From NCBI RefSeq assembly GCF_024129435.1, contig NZ_JAMXXN010000004.1, forward strand, positions 141,584 through 205,583: a stretch of 64,000 bases of DNA, read 5' to 3'. Positions 19,008 through 29,199 of this stretch are shown in pieces (within the stretch, counting starts at the first letter, position 1; each line of letters opens with the position of its first letter). Under the pieces are notes generated by a model that saw only the letters and a list, made by a program, of their open reading frames with translations, ran no database searches and had not been told where the DNA came from. This DNA comes from Acinetobacter lwoffii (GTDB lineage Bacteria > Pseudomonadota > Gammaproteobacteria > Pseudomonadales > Moraxellaceae). The position numbers and the translations under genes were made by a program.

Positions 19008-19487
19008 TTATTTACCGGTTTTTTCTTTAATAAACTGACGTACCATTTTCACTTTTTCTTTGACTGGCTTTGGCAGTTTCGGTGGAATCATCTTCGCCAC
19101 TTGGTTAAACCAGACCAGCAGGCCAAAGTCGCCTTCCATTTTGATCGTGCCGCTTTGCATCCCGGTCATAAATGCCGTCGGGTCACCTTTAATCAAAGTC
19201 TTCACACCCTGCTCACTGTCAGCAAACTGCAACACAAAATCGGCTTTTTCAGCATCACCAGAAACGGTATCGATATGACCATTATTGACAATAATCTGAC
19301 GTGCCATACCTTCATCCGTACCAATCTGGATACGGAATTGACGTCCATGTACCAGTTCAATGAATTTTGGGCTGGTACGTGCCAACTGCTTCATACGTAA
19401 AGCTAGACCTGCGACCAGTAAGTCCAGCGGATCTGTACTCATATCAATAAGAGGAAGTTTTAACACAGGAATGGACGACAGTTTCAT
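19008..19487 (-). CDS. SCP2 sterol-binding domain protein
   Basis: The 159 residues form a single SCP2-like domain, with the typical IIVNNGHIDTVSGDAEKADFVLQF strand region and GDPTAFMTGMQSGTIKMEGD near residue 105. Bacterial SCP2 proteins bind hydrophobic ligands; UbiJ and UbiT are lipid-binding relatives in ubiquinone synthesis, but the context here does not link it to that pathway. It is a single gene convergent with dtd. Confidence 0.75.
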   Translation of the reverse strand: MKLSSIPVLKLPLIDMSTDPLDLLVAGLALRMKQLARTSPKFIELVHGRQFRIQIGTDEGMARQIIVNNGHIDTVSGDAEKADFVLQFADSEQGVKTLIKGDPTAFMTGMQSGTIKMEGDFGLLVWFNQVAKMIPPKLPKPVKEKVKMVRQFIKEKTGK

Positions 19488-19582
19488 GGAGGATGCCTAT
19501 TCTAATTGTACGAAAATTGACAAATATCCTAGCATAGTTCTGGGCTAGGTGGATTATGCAGTTTGTATCATATTTCCAAACT

Positions 19583-19611
19583 GAAAAATGCACCCGTGGG
19601 TGCATTTTTTT
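19583..19611. terminator. Terminator downstream of the small membrane protein gene
   Basis: A 13-bp palindrome (GAAAAATGCACCC / GGGTGCATTTTTTTC) with a 2-nt loop lies just beyond the stop codon of the minus-strand gene starting at 19964. Confidence 0.8.
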
Positions 19612-19628
19612 CATTGCAACTTGTAGAA

Positions 19629-19964
19629 TTAACGGCTTGAAAGCTGCTGCTGGTCGTCTTCATAAACTGGCGTATGTTCGATGCAACGGCGTTTTGCCAA
19701 AGCACGTTCAGCACGACGATCTTCACGCAACAACAGGCCAGTCACGACCATCATGACCGCAGTTAACGCGCTCAGATAACTATACGTCATTGGTAGTTCA
19801 AACCAGGTTTGAGTTCCTACACGAATCACCTCGATCAGGCCCCATACCAGCATACCGGCCGCCATAAAGCTCAACCAGCGACGATAAGGCGAGAAGAACA
19901 CAGCAAGCACAGCTACAGCGACTAAACTGAAGCCCACAATCGTTGCTAAATTCGCTGTTACCAT
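19629..19964 (-). CDS. Small inner-membrane protein, unknown function
   Basis: Not recognised as a named family. The 111 residues contain about three hydrophobic helices (residues 5-24, 31-47, 60-78) and a charged C-terminal tail (REDRRAERALAKRRC...). ATG 19964 has a strong GGAGGGGG ribosome binding site, so it is preferred to an in-frame start at 20009. It sits between the SCP2 gene and a 414-bp gap ahead of serB. Confidence 0.6.
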   Translation of the reverse strand: MVTANLATIVGFSLVAVAVLAVFFSPYRRWLSFMAAGMLVWGLIEVIRVGTQTWFELPMTYSYLSALTAVMMVVTGLLLREDRRAERALAKRRCIEHTPVYEDDQQQLSSR

Positions 19965-20333
19965 ATAACCCCCTCCATCCAGATAGATAGTTTCCGCTTG
20001 ATATTGCAACGCTTCTATCTATTGAATTTCGTTAAATCAATAAAATGGAATCTGTTGATTTGTATCTCTATGCCTGCATTATGCTGAGTTTTTTGCATAA
20101 AAAAAGTCCTGTCATCGAGCCTAACGACATACTTTGTCGCGATATTATATTGTCATTACATTTTTTGCTTTTCACATTTTTGTGGATCAATGACTGCGCC
20201 AATGTTGGCGTGTCATTACAAAATTATCAGTAGTTTTTTTAAGTGAAAAAATTATTTTTCCGTTTAAGATGATCGATGTTTTTGTAGCCATATTTTAGCT
20301 ATTCCTTATATAACTCAGATCATCAACAATAAA
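19965..20333. other. Gene-free A/T-rich gap
   Basis: No supported gene is present. A 62-codon plus-strand frame (20045-20233) has no ribosome binding site and no family-like composition. A dyad GCCAATGTTGGC is visible at 20198. Promoters for the minus-strand membrane protein gene should lie here. Confidence 0.5.
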
Positions 20334-20357
20334 AAACGCGACCCAGAGGTCGCGTTT
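20334..20357. terminator. serB terminator
   Basis: A 10-bp stem (AAACGCGACC / GGTCGCGTTT) with a CAGA loop lies 20 bp past the serB stop; on the minus strand it runs into a T-run. Confidence 0.88.
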
Positions 20358-20378
20358 AAAATCAATCAAAGCCTGTAT

Positions 20379-21599
20379 TTATGCACGGTTCAGGTCTTTA
20401 TCATGTACGCCGAGCAGATACAGCACCCCATCCAGACCGACGCTAGAAATCGCCTGATTGGCATTTTGACGTACCAAAGGTTTGGCACGGAAAGCCACAC
20501 CGAGTCCTGCAATGGATAACATTGGCAAGTCATTGGCGCCATCACCGACTGCAATGGTTTGTTCCAGGGAAATTCCCATCTCCTGGGCGATTTCACCGAG
20601 CAAGAGTGCTTTGCGTGCGCCATCGACGATATGGCCTTTGACTTCACCGGTAACGACACCATCCTGCACATCGAGCGCATTGGCATGCACTTCATCAATA
20701 TCCAGTTTAGTTTGCAGATATTCTGCAAAATACTGAAAACCACCTGAAAGGATTGCAGTACGGTAACCTATTGCTTTTAAAGTCGAAATCAGGCGTTCCG
20801 CCCCTTCGGTAATGGTCAGGCGCTCGGCAATTTTCGGAAGTACCGATGCGTCCATACCTTTTAATAAAGCCACACGGGCACGGAAGCTTTGCTGGAAGTC
20901 CAGCTCGCCTTGCATGGCACGTTCGGTAATTTCAGCGACCTGCTCACCAACACCGGCTTCAATTGCCAGTTCGTCAATAACTTCCTGCTCGATCAGGGTC
21001 GAGTCCATATCAAAGCAAACCAGACGGCGGTTACGGCGATAGGCATTGTCTTCCTGCACCGCAACATCGACATTTAATTCATTGGACAGGCTCAAGCAGG
21101 CCGCACGCATGGCAGCTGCATCTAGCATTTGTCCACTTAAACCGAACTGGACACAGGCACGTTTTGGCCCTGCGCTCTGGCCATCTAAAATGGGGCGGCC
21201 AGACAGACGGGTCACGGTTTCAATATTAAAGCCCTGACCCGAGACAATCTGGGTCACGGCTTGCAGATGAGAGGCATTTAATTCAGGGGCCAATGCCGTT
21301 ACGATATAACGTGTGCGTCCACCCTCTTTGACCCACTGATCATATTCAGTCGCAGAGATCGGTTTAAAGCGCACAGTTAACCCGATATCATGTGCTAGAA
21401 TCAGGATCTCCTTCATGGCTAATGCTGTCGCTGTCTGGTCTTCAGAGGCTACAACAATACCTAAGGTTAACTGATTATGAATAACCGCTTGCCCTACATC
21501 TAAAATCTGTAAGGAATGGGCGGACAAAACCTGCATTAATCGTGTAAATTGATTAGGCTGGTCAGGTCCTAAGAATGATATAAGAATGATTTCTCGCAT
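20379..21599 (-). CDS. serB: Phosphoserine phosphatase
   Basis: SerB performs the last step of serine synthesis, dephosphorylating O-phosphoserine. The 406 residues have two N-terminal ACT-like regulatory segments (about residues 1-180) and a C-terminal HAD domain with the nucleophile motif DMDSTL near 198, the motif II segment AILSGGFQYF and motif III GDGANDLPML. The long form with ACT domains is typical of Pseudomonas and Acinetobacter. It is divergent from the Smp-like gene with a 59-bp gap, so their promoters overlap. Confidence 0.95.
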   Translation of the reverse strand: MREIILISFLGPDQPNQFTRLMQVLSAHSLQILDVGQAVIHNQLTLGIVVASEDQTATALAMKEILILAHDIGLTVRFKPISATEYDQWVKEGGRTRYIVTALAPELNASHLQAVTQIVSGQGFNIETVTRLSGRPILDGQSAGPKRACVQFGLSGQMLDAAAMRAACLSLSNELNVDVAVQEDNAYRRNRRLVCFDMDSTLIEQEVIDELAIEAGVGEQVAEITERAMQGELDFQQSFRARVALLKGMDASVLPKIAERLTITEGAERLISTLKAIGYRTAILSGGFQYFAEYLQTKLDIDEVHANALDVQDGVVTGEVKGHIVDGARKALLLGEIAQEMGISLEQTIAVGDGANDLPMLSIAGLGVAFRAKPLVRQNANQAISSVGLDGVLYLLGVHDKDLNRA

Positions 21600-21658
21600 G
21601 AATTGACTCGGGTCTGAGCTACAACTATTGTTAGAATCATAATCGAAATTGAACAGAA

Positions 21659-22930
21659 TTGCCTTGGAAGTTTACGTTGAATGCGCCTAGACAAGGGCTA
21701 TTTGCTAGCCTATTGATTGTAAGTTTTGCTCTGCATACCTTTTTACTGGTATTGGCAACCACTCACCAACTGAATGAAAACCGTGCCAATCAGGGACAGC
21801 TGATCACCAGTCAACTGGTGACAGACAGCCTGTCTGAGCTTGAACCACCCAACCGCGTTTCTCTGGCGTTGCTGGCAAATCGTTATGCCACCAATCCAAG
21901 TGTCGCTTCCATCCGGATTCTAGATGCGAAAGCTCAGGTTTTAGCCACTGGCGGACTGACCAAAACCCGCGAGGGTGAAGTTTTTGTCCGTGATGCGCTG
22001 CAAAATGAGAAAAAAGTCGGTGTGATTGAAATCACTCTGATTGAACCAAGTATTGGTGAAATTCTGCGGACACAATGGCTGGCAATTCTGTTCTCGTTCA
22101 TCATTCATGGTCTGCTCTGGGTCGCTTATCGTGCTGTGGCACGTCCAAGCCGCACCGAATATCTGGCGCGCATCAATAACGAATCGCGGCTGAAATTCGA
22201 GATTCAGACCCTGACCCAGGCATTGGAACAGGAAAAGCATAATGCGGCACTGGCGATTGCCCAAGCCCAACAGGCAGTGAAAAACAAAGCCAAAGAAAAA
22301 GAACATAAGCCGGCGGTACTGGAGAGCGATAGCCTGAGCTTAAACATCCAGTTCTACGATCCAAAACAGTTACTGGATAGCGTGAATAAAACCGTTTCGG
22401 TGCCTTATTTCAATCTTTGCCAGATTTTTCTGAATAAAGCCACCGAACTCTGTGTGCAACGCTATAAGTTGAATAGTTCTGATATTTGTACCGTACATAA
22501 ATTTGATGAAAAAGGTGCCACCATCAGTATCGCGGCAGACAAACCGAATGCCCTGGCCTGCCTGACCATGATCAGTGCTGTGTTCCAGCTGCTTTCGGAA
22601 GTCCTGTATAAACGCTATCGTGAAGAAAAACGTTTTGTGCTACAAACCCGCAGCGCGATTGCTTCTAAAGTCGAGGAGATGCAGCTCAGCTCGGTACAGG
22701 CCGCTGAGCGCCTGACTCAGCATCTGGTCGCGAAAGAAAGTGCCTTACATGTACCGAACACCTTGCTGAAAGATGTGAGTGATCACTTCCAGCTGGTCAG
22801 CATGCCGAATCCAACCAATGTCCTGACCCGTCATGCTTTTGTGGTGAATGGGATGGATGCTGAAAGCGCCGAGCTGGCACAGACTTTTAGAACCGAAATT
22901 CTAAAATCCAAACAGTCCAAAGCCTCATAA
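21659..22930 (+). CDS. Smp/YtjB-like inner-membrane protein
   Basis: The 423 residues have an N-terminal transmembrane helix (about 14-33), a periplasmic domain of about 100 residues (VASIRILDAKAQVLATGG), a second transmembrane helix (about 140-157) and a long cytoplasmic part with a coiled coil (170-215). This layout and the divergent position next to serB match Smp (YtjB) of E. coli and the serB neighbour of Pseudomonas. Its function is unknown. The start is TTG (MPWKFTLNAPRQG); no ATG lies nearby in frame. Confidence 0.7.
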   Translation: MPWKFTLNAPRQGLFASLLIVSFALHTFLLVLATTHQLNENRANQGQLITSQLVTDSLSELEPPNRVSLALLANRYATNPSVASIRILDAKAQVLATGGLTKTREGEVFVRDALQNEKKVGVIEITLIEPSIGEILRTQWLAILFSFIIHGLLWVAYRAVARPSRTEYLARINNESRLKFEIQTLTQALEQEKHNAALAIAQAQQAVKNKAKEKEHKPAVLESDSLSLNIQFYDPKQLLDSVNKTVSVPYFNLCQIFLNKATELCVQRYKLNSSDICTVHKFDEKGATISIAADKPNALACLTMISAVFQLLSEVLYKRYREEKRFVLQTRSAIASKVEEMQLSSVQAAERLTQHLVAKESALHVPNTLLKDVSDHFQLVSMPNPTNVLTRHAFVVNGMDAESAELAQTFRTEILKSKQSKAS

Positions 22931-22950
22931 ATATCCCTGAATGTTGCAAT

Positions 22951-22983
22951 TAAAAAAGCCGGATTCAACATCCGGCTTTTTTA
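22951..22983. terminator. Bidirectional terminator between the Smp-like gene and ppk1
   Basis: A 14-bp stem (TAAAAAAGCCGGAT / ATCCGGCTTTTTTA) with a 5-nt loop separates two convergent genes. Confidence 0.92.
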
Positions 22984-23024
22984 TGGGTACAAAACAAATA
23001 CGCCAGTGTGTCTTGGCCTATCTC

Positions 23025-25088
23025 TTAAATTTTTAACTGTTTTTGTTCCAGCAGATATTGCTGGGCATTATAAGGCTGGGCCGGATCCTGACAGGGGACT
23101 TTATGCCACTGACCCTCGGCATCTAACTCCCATGCATTGTGACAATCTTTTAAATAGCTGATCAGGCCATCTTTATAAATCCGTTTTTTCAGCTCTGGAT
23201 CCAGCACCGGGAAACAGGTTTCCACCCGGGAAAACAGGTTGCGCCCCATCCAGTCAGCACTGGCACAATACAGTTTCTTGGCGCCGCCATGCTCAAAATA
23301 ATAGACCCGGGTATGTTCCAGGAAACGCCCAACGATTGAACGTACCCGAATATTTTCCGACATACCGGTAACTTGTGGAATCAGGCAGCAGATTGAACGC
23401 ACAATAAGGTCAATTTTTACCCCAGCCTGCGAAGCCTGATACAGGGCAGCAATTAATTGCGGTTCGGTAAGCGCATTCACTTTGATGATGATATGCGCGG
23501 CTCTGCCGGCCAGGGCAAATGCCTTTTCCTGTTCAATCAGTTTCAGCAATTCGCTATGCAGGGTAAACGGTGCATGCAGCAAGGCTTTCAGTTTGGCCAT
23601 TTTCCCCATACCAGTCAGTTCCTGGAACATGCGGTGCACATCTTCACAGATATCCGGCTGTGTGGTCATCAGGCCATAATCGGTGTACATGCGGGCATTA
23701 CCGGCATGATAGTTTCCGGTACCCAGATGCGCATAACGCAGTAATTCCTGATTTTCACGCCGGACAATCAGAATCATTTTGGCATGGGTTTTATAACCGA
23801 CGATGCCATAGACCACCACTGCCCCGGCTTCTTGCAGGATATTGGCCACCATAATATTGGATTCTTCATCGAAACGTGCCCGCAGTTCAATCACGGCTGT
23901 GACTTCCTTGCCATTCCGTGCGGCTTCTGCCAGCACCTGAACAATTTCCGAATCCGGACCACTGCGGTACAGGGTCTGCTTGATCGCCAGCACCGCCGGA
24001 TCCTTGGCCGCTTCGCGCAGCAAAGTAATCACCGGCTGGAATGAATCAAAAGGATGATGCAGCAGCACATCCTGCGCTTTCAAAATTTCAAAAATACTTT
24101 TCTGTTTACGGAAAATTTTGGGAATCACCGGACTAAAATGCGGATACTTTAATTCCGGACGCTCAAAGCTGGTACTCAGGCGGGACAAATTGATTGGTCC
24201 ATCAATCCGGTACAGTTCCTGTTCCGTCAGATTAAATTCATCCAGCAAATAGTCGATGATGTTCTGTGGAGAGTCATTTTCAATTTCCAGACGTACTGCA
24301 CGACCAAAGCGGCGCGAACACAGTTCATCTTTTAAGGCCACTGCCAGATCGTCAACATCTTCCGACAATACCAGATCGGCATTGCGGGTAACCCGAAAGG
24401 CATAACATCCGGTCGCTTTCATGCCGGGAAACAAATCACTGATATGCTGCTGGATGATCGCAGTCAGAAAGATCTGGGTGGTATTGTTTCCGGTGACATC
24501 TTCCGGAATTTTAATCAGGCACGGTAAGGAACGTGGTGCCGGCACAATCGCCATCTCGATTTCACGGCCAAAGGCATCTTTACCTTCCAAGCTGATAATA
24601 AAGTTCAGACTTTTATTCACCAAACGTGGAAAAGGATGTGAAGGATCCAGACTGATCGGGGTCAGTACCGGTTGCACTTCTTTGGCAAAAAAGGCTGCAA
24701 TCCAGGCCTTATGTTTTTCCAGAAGATCCTGATATTGAAGAAACTGAATACCCTGCGCCTGGAGTTCAGGCAGAATTGCATGATTCAGAACCTCATACTG
24801 CTTGTTAACTGTGGCATGAATGGACTGGGACAGTTGTTGTAGAACCAGCTCGGTGGGTACAGCATCAGGCGTCCGGGTAGTCGCATTCAGGTCTTGCTGT
24901 TTCATCAGCCCGGCAATCCTGATTTCAAAGAACTCATCCAGGTTACGGGAAAAAATAATCAGGAAGTTTAAGCGCTCTAAAATCGGTAAATTCGGATCGA
25001 GTGCTTGTGCCAAGACACGACGCTGAAATTCAAATAAGGAAAGTTCCCGATTAAAATAGGTCGCTGACGAATGCTGAAATTGTTCCAT
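23025..25088 (-). CDS. ppk1: Polyphosphate kinase 1
   Basis: Ppk1 reversibly polymerises the gamma phosphate of ATP into polyphosphate, used in stress survival and motility. The 687 residues show the N-terminal domain starting [16 protein letters not shown], a head domain and two phospholipase-D-like catalytic domains. The autophosphorylated histidine lies in [13 protein letters not shown] near residue 450, with the second conserved histidine in [14 protein letters not shown]. The gene stands alone; no ppx follows. Confidence 0.96.
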   Translation of the reverse strand: MEQFQHSSATYFNRELSLFEFQRRVLAQALDPNLPILERLNFLIIFSRNLDEFFEIRIAGLMKQQDLNATTRTPDAVPTELVLQQLSQSIHATVNKQYEVLNHAILPELQAQGIQFLQYQDLLEKHKAWIAAFFAKEVQPVLTPISLDPSHPFPRLVNKSLNFIISLEGKDAFGREIEMAIVPAPRSLPCLIKIPEDVTGNNTTQIFLTAIIQQHISDLFPGMKATGCYAFRVTRNADLVLSEDVDDLAVALKDELCSRRFGRAVRLEIENDSPQNIIDYLLDEFNLTEQELYRIDGPINLSRLSTSFERPELKYPHFSPVIPKIFRKQKSIFEILKAQDVLLHHPFDSFQPVITLLREAAKDPAVLAIKQTLYRSGPDSEIVQVLAEAARNGKEVTAVIELRARFDEESNIMVANILQEAGAVVVYGIVGYKTHAKMILIVRRENQELLRYAHLGTGNYHAGNARMYTDYGLMTTQPDICEDVHRMFQELTGMGKMAKLKALLHAPFTLHSELLKLIEQEKAFALAGRAAHIIIKVNALTEPQLIAALYQASQAGVKIDLIVRSICCLIPQVTGMSENIRVRSIVGRFLEHTRVYYFEHGGAKKLYCASADWMGRNLFSRVETCFPVLDPELKKRIYKDGLISYLKDCHNAWELDAEGQWHKVPCQDPAQPYNAQQYLLEQKQLKI

Positions 25089-25266
25089 GCCCTCTCAATG
25101 CTGCTGATTACAGTCTGTTGTTTCACATCATTGAGGGGCGATCTTAGGCAGACTTCATGACACTTATGTTACAAAGCTCGATAAATCCATATAAATTAAT
25201 ATTCTAACTTTTTCACATTACAAAAAATCTGGTTCCCAGCTTTTTTGTGCTGTCATCAAACGGCAA

Positions 25267-26223
25267 TTAGGTGTCCGTTTTTTCAGTTTGTCTGGCAGCC
25301 CAATAAGTGGCTAAAGCAGGTCCTGAAATATTATGCCACAGACTGAAAATGGCACTTGGTAAAGCGGTAAGTGGTGATGCGGCAAAATGGGTTGCCGCCA
25401 AGGCCACACCCAGACCAGAATTCTGCATCCCCACTTCAATGGATACTGCACGACAGTCTATTTCTGCCAAGTGAAATATACGGCTGGCCCAATAACCCAG
25501 TAAATAGCCCATACCATTATGTAAGGCCACGATCCCTAAAATCATTAACCCAGACTCCAGAATCTGGGCTTTACTGCCGGCAATAATCGCCGCGACAATT
25601 GCCACAATTGCAATCACAGAAATCAAGGGCATTACCTGAATATAGGCCGTGACTTTTTGCTTGAGTAGCGCCCGTACGATTAAGCCCAGAATAATCGGGA
25701 ATAATACCACCTGTAAGATCGACACCAGCATCGACCAAGCATTGATCTCAATCCACTGACTGGCCAATACATAGAAAATGGCCGGAGTTAAAATGGGCGC
25801 CAGTAAAGTCGAAACTGAAGTACAAGCAACAGACAAGGCGGTATTGCCCTTGGCCATATAGGTAATCACATTGGATGCAGTTCCGCCCGGACAGCAACCT
25901 ACCAATATCACCCCGATCGCAATCTCTGGCGGTAGTTGAAACAATTTGCACAACAGATAAGCTAAGCCAGGCATCACCACAAACTGGGCGACCACGCCAA
26001 TCGTTACTGCTTTCGGACTTTGCAGGACACTTTTAAAATCTCCCACGGTCATGGTCATGCCCATGCCAAACATAATGATGCCCAACATCCACGGAATATA
26101 AGCCCGTAACCAGACAAAAACTTCAGGGACCATCAAGGCAATGCCGGAAAAAAGTACGACCCATAAAGCAAAGGTTTTTTGGACAAATTGGCTAAACTGG
26201 AGCAAGGCTGACATGGGTTTCAT
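25267..26223 (-). CDS. Bile acid:sodium symporter family transporter
   Basis: This roughly 318-residue protein has about ten hydrophobic helices and the conserved family features: GMGMTMTVGDF near residue 52, GCCPGGTASNVITYMAKGNTALSV near 110 and SIEVGMQNSGLGVALA near 260. E. coli PanS (ketopantoate and pantoate uptake) belongs to this family; others carry bile acids or unknown organic anions. The substrate cannot be set from sequence. Possible starts are a GTG at 26265 and ATGs at 26223 and 26214; none has a strong ribosome binding site. Confidence 0.8.
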   Translation of the reverse strand: MKPMSALLQFSQFVQKTFALWVVLFSGIALMVPEVFVWLRAYIPWMLGIIMFGMGMTMTVGDFKSVLQSPKAVTIGVVAQFVVMPGLAYLLCKLFQLPPEIAIGVILVGCCPGGTASNVITYMAKGNTALSVACTSVSTLLAPILTPAIFYVLASQWIEINAWSMLVSILQVVLFPIILGLIVRALLKQKVTAYIQVMPLISVIAIVAIVAAIIAGSKAQILESGLMILGIVALHNGMGYLLGYWASRIFHLAEIDCRAVSIEVGMQNSGLGVALAATHFAASPLTALPSAIFSLWHNISGPALATYWAARQTEKTDT

Positions 26224-26340
26224 CCAGATGACATTAAGGGAGAAAAAGTAAGATAAAACAGGCACCCGTTGACGCCTGAATTTTTATATTTAAATATAAA
26301 TAAGATCAAAGGAATATTTAAGTTCTATCCCTATTCAGCT

Positions 26341-26970
26341 TTAAGCTGCTTGAACAATATCTTTCACATAGATACGTTTTACGCCATGCGACAGCATATC
26401 CTGCCAGGCATGTTGCAAGGAACCATTCAGGTCAATGCCCTTGGTGGCATCGGCAATCACATAGGTCTTAAAGCCCAGTTTGCAGGCATCGATTGCAGTC
26501 CAGGCCACACAAAAGTCCGTAGCAATCCCGACCACAAATACGGTATCAATCCCACGTTCACGCAGATAACCAGCAAGACCGGTAGTGGTTTTCTGGTCGG
26601 CTTCCATAAAGGCCGAGTAACTGTCGATCTGGGAATGAAAGCCCTTGCGAATGATGAGTTGTGCTTGCGGTAAATTTAAATCCGGATGCAGTTCGGCATC
26701 GCGTGTCCCTTGCACGCAATGCTTTGGCCATAAAACCTGACTGCCATAATCCAGCTGAATGCTGTCATAGGCTGCTTTGCCGGGATGGTTGTCTGCAAAA
26801 GAGATATGGTTGTCCGGATGCCAGTCTTGGGTCAGGATAATATGCTTAAAATGCTGCCCCAATAGATTAATATTTGGAATAATCTGGTCAGCATTGGCTA
26901 CAGCCAGATTGCCTCCCGGGGTAAATCCTCTCTGTACATCCACGACCAGTAAAGCGACATTATTCTGCAT
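26341..26970 (-). CDS. pncA: Nicotinamidase
   Basis: PncA deamidates nicotinamide to nicotinate, feeding PncB in NAD salvage. The 209-residue cysteine hydrolase has the triad Asp11 (VVDVQRGF), Lys109 (IIRKGF) and Cys154 (ATDFCVAWTA) and the metal-site segment QDWHPDNHISF near residue 48. pncB lies 11 kb away in the same window, not in an operon. The gene upstream (symporter family) is on the same strand 75 bp downstream of its stop, and they could share a transcript. Confidence 0.95.
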   Translation of the reverse strand: MQNNVALLVVDVQRGFTPGGNLAVANADQIIPNINLLGQHFKHIILTQDWHPDNHISFADNHPGKAAYDSIQLDYGSQVLWPKHCVQGTRDAELHPDLNLPQAQLIIRKGFHSQIDSYSAFMEADQKTTTGLAGYLRERGIDTVFVVGIATDFCVAWTAIDACKLGFKTYVIADATKGIDLNGSLQHAWQDMLSHGVKRIYVKDIVQAA

Positions 26971-27229
26971 CTGTTTTCATCCATTGAAATCTCGATTTAT
27001 GCCCAAGCATAGCGCAAAATATCCCAGAATTTTTAGCCCTGCTGCTAAAAATGGTATGACTGTGCATTCTGAGCATCCTTATATGAGCAGATCAAGAGAC
27101 CCCTTATTTTTTGATAAATATGAGATGAGTTCCGAGCTAGATCTCTGCAAAAAAAAATAAGTTTTAAGATAAAGTGATGAGCCTTTCTAATTAGAAAACA
27201 GTATATTTAATTCTTAAATTCTGAAAATA

Positions 27230-27255
27230 AAAAAGCCTGCAAAAGCAGGCTTTTT
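27230..27255. terminator. MFS transporter terminator
   Basis: An 11-bp stem (AAAAAGCCTGC / GCAGGCTTTTT) with an AAAA loop lies just past the transporter stop codon. The rest of the 26971-27229 gap has no recognisable feature. Confidence 0.9.
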
Positions 27256-27269
27256 AAAATCTTGGAACA

Positions 27270-28475
27270 TTACACTTTAGTGCGGTTCACCAGGAACAGC
27301 ATACATAATGCAGAGATGATGATACATGGGATCGCAGCGCTAATGACTCCCGCAGCACCAAAACCTGCTGTCAATAACTGACCGGCAATGACTGGACCCA
27401 GCATGGCACCGATACGGCCAACTGCAGACGCAACACCAACACCAGTACCACGCACTTCAGTCGGATAAACGATACTACCGAAGGCATACAGTACACCCTG
27501 ACAGCCAATCACGAAGGCACCGGCCAATGCTGCTGCCATATACATCTGGTTCAGCGAGCTTGCACCATTCAGCGCCAGTAGACCTGCCAGAATACCGCCG
27601 TACATCAACAGGATCACATAGGCTTTCTTCCAGCGGTCGGTCAGCATACCCAGAATAATCGTACCCAAGGTCGCTGTAACCATGAAGTAGAACTGTGCGG
27701 TTGAACCATCTTTACGTGTGAAGCCGAGTTCCATAAACAATGATGGCAACCAGCTCAACATGATGTAAACCACCATCAAGGTAAAGAAGTAGCTCACCCA
27801 GATACATAGCGTACGTAACAGGTTGTCGGAATTAAACAGGTCCTTGAATGAACCCTGCGGTGCAACAGCAAGTTCTGCAGCCGTTTTGTTCTGTGCTTTC
27901 AGGTATTCCTTCGACTCAGGCAAAAATAGCATCATCAGCGGAATGGCAAAAATTGGTAACAGACCACCGAGATAGAAAACATTTTTCCAGTTGGTACCAA
28001 ATTCAGTCGCAGCAACCAAAGATAAAATCGCTGCACCGACTGGCATACCGCAGTACATCAAGCCCACTGCACGGCCACGATTTTGTGGAGAGACAGCTTC
28101 TGATGCGAGTGTGATCAGGATCGGCATCGCGCCGCCCAGACCTGCTCCAGCCAGGAAACGCACTGCCAGCAAGCTGTTAAAGCTATTGACCCAGACGGTA
28201 CATAATGTAAATACAGCAAATATTGCTGTCGACCAGATCAAGACTTTCTTACGGCCAATGCGGTCCGCAAATCGACCACCAACCAGTGCACCCGGTAATA
28301 AACCCAGAATCCCTGCACTAAAAAACACACCCAACTGGGAACTATCGAGACCAAAATGCTCACGAATACCTGCAGCAGCAATTCCGGCTGCCTGAATATC
28401 TAAGCCTTCAATCACCGCAATCAGAAAACAGATCGCGACCGTGACGATAGCATGCTTATTGTCTGATTTTTCCAT
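27270..28475 (-). CDS. MFS transporter, aromatic-acid:H+ symporter (MhpT-like)
   Basis: The protein has 401 residues and twelve predicted helices. The motif GGRFADRIGRKKVLIW between helices 2 and 3 is the MFS motif A, and FLIAVIEGLDIQAAGIA in helix 1 carries the acidic residue typical of aromatic acid symporters; overall it resembles 3-hydroxyphenylpropionate (MhpT) and related carriers. The start at ATG 28475 has an AAGGAT ribosome binding site; an in-frame TTG at 28493 is less likely. No catabolic genes are nearby, so the substrate is uncertain. Confidence 0.82.
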   Translation of the reverse strand: MEKSDNKHAIVTVAICFLIAVIEGLDIQAAGIAAAGIREHFGLDSSQLGVFFSAGILGLLPGALVGGRFADRIGRKKVLIWSTAIFAVFTLCTVWVNSFNSLLAVRFLAGAGLGGAMPILITLASEAVSPQNRGRAVGLMYCGMPVGAAILSLVAATEFGTNWKNVFYLGGLLPIFAIPLMMLFLPESKEYLKAQNKTAAELAVAPQGSFKDLFNSDNLLRTLCIWVSYFFTLMVVYIMLSWLPSLFMELGFTRKDGSTAQFYFMVTATLGTIILGMLTDRWKKAYVILLMYGGILAGLLALNGASSLNQMYMAAALAGAFVIGCQGVLYAFGSIVYPTEVRGTGVGVASAVGRIGAMLGPVIAGQLLTAGFGAAGVISAAIPCIIISALCMLFLVNRTKV

Positions 28476-29199
28476 TGGATTATCCTTGTTCAATCAGCGT
28501 TACAAAAGACAGCCATCATCTATGAGCCTGATTGCAGAAATAACTATCAATAAGTTGAACGTTTTGCTTGGATATTCCAAAAGGGGCTGAAGTAGATGAA
28601 TTGAAGATACTGACTGATAAAGTCGCAAAAACACTTAATCAGAACAGCATAAAGTTCAAGACTTGGACTTTAAGACTTATACATCAAGTTAAAAAATTAA
28701 CCGATAAGAAAAAAAATTCTCAATTTATTGATATTTAAAAAAGATTAGTCTTAGTCGTTTTTGGTTTTATTTGTCTTGGTACAAGAGCTCGATCAAGATG
28801 TACGAGATCTCAATTTATCCAATATAACTATTAATCCAAAATCAAAAGGTATAAAAATGGCAGTTTTTAGCTAATCTTTTTGCACAAGCCTTATCATTAT
28901 TGGGTGCATTTGGGGCAATATCCTCCATTGTCTAGACTGGAGACATAACTTTGGTCTCAGGATTTTGCGTTATAAATCATCTTATTTATTACTTGATTGT
29001 TTCCAAAAGGCTTTGTATAAAGAATTCAGTAGCTTTTACTAAAGCATATTGTTCTTATGCGTTTGATCAGTCATAATTTGCATAAGCAATATTCAATTCA
29101 ATGCAAATCTATTGAATTTGCTATAAATCAAAATACAAATCCATCCCAATTTATGTTTTCTCATTCCTTTCGGATGGACAAATAGGATAGTTTTTTAAA
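28476..29199. other. 724-bp gap with no recognisable intact gene
   Basis: The region between the MFS gene and dapA is A/T-rich. It contains a 56-codon plus-strand open frame from a TTG at 28568 to a stop at 28738 (MDIPKGAEVDELKIL...), without ATG or a clear ribosome binding site, which may be a gene remnant. A 12-bp imperfect direct repeat, GTACAAGAGCTC at 28779 and GTACGAGATCTC at 28800, is spaced 21 bp apart, which could be a regulator site. The dapA promoter should lie near the right end. Confidence 0.5.

Noticed and set aside
20045..20233. 62-codon plus-strand frame in the gap ahead of serB
   Set aside because: No ribosome binding site, no recognisable family and A/T-driven composition; treated as chance.
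26777..27160. 127-codon plus-strand frame over the 5' end of pncA
   Set aside because: It is mostly the antisense of the pncA gene, which has full catalytic motifs.
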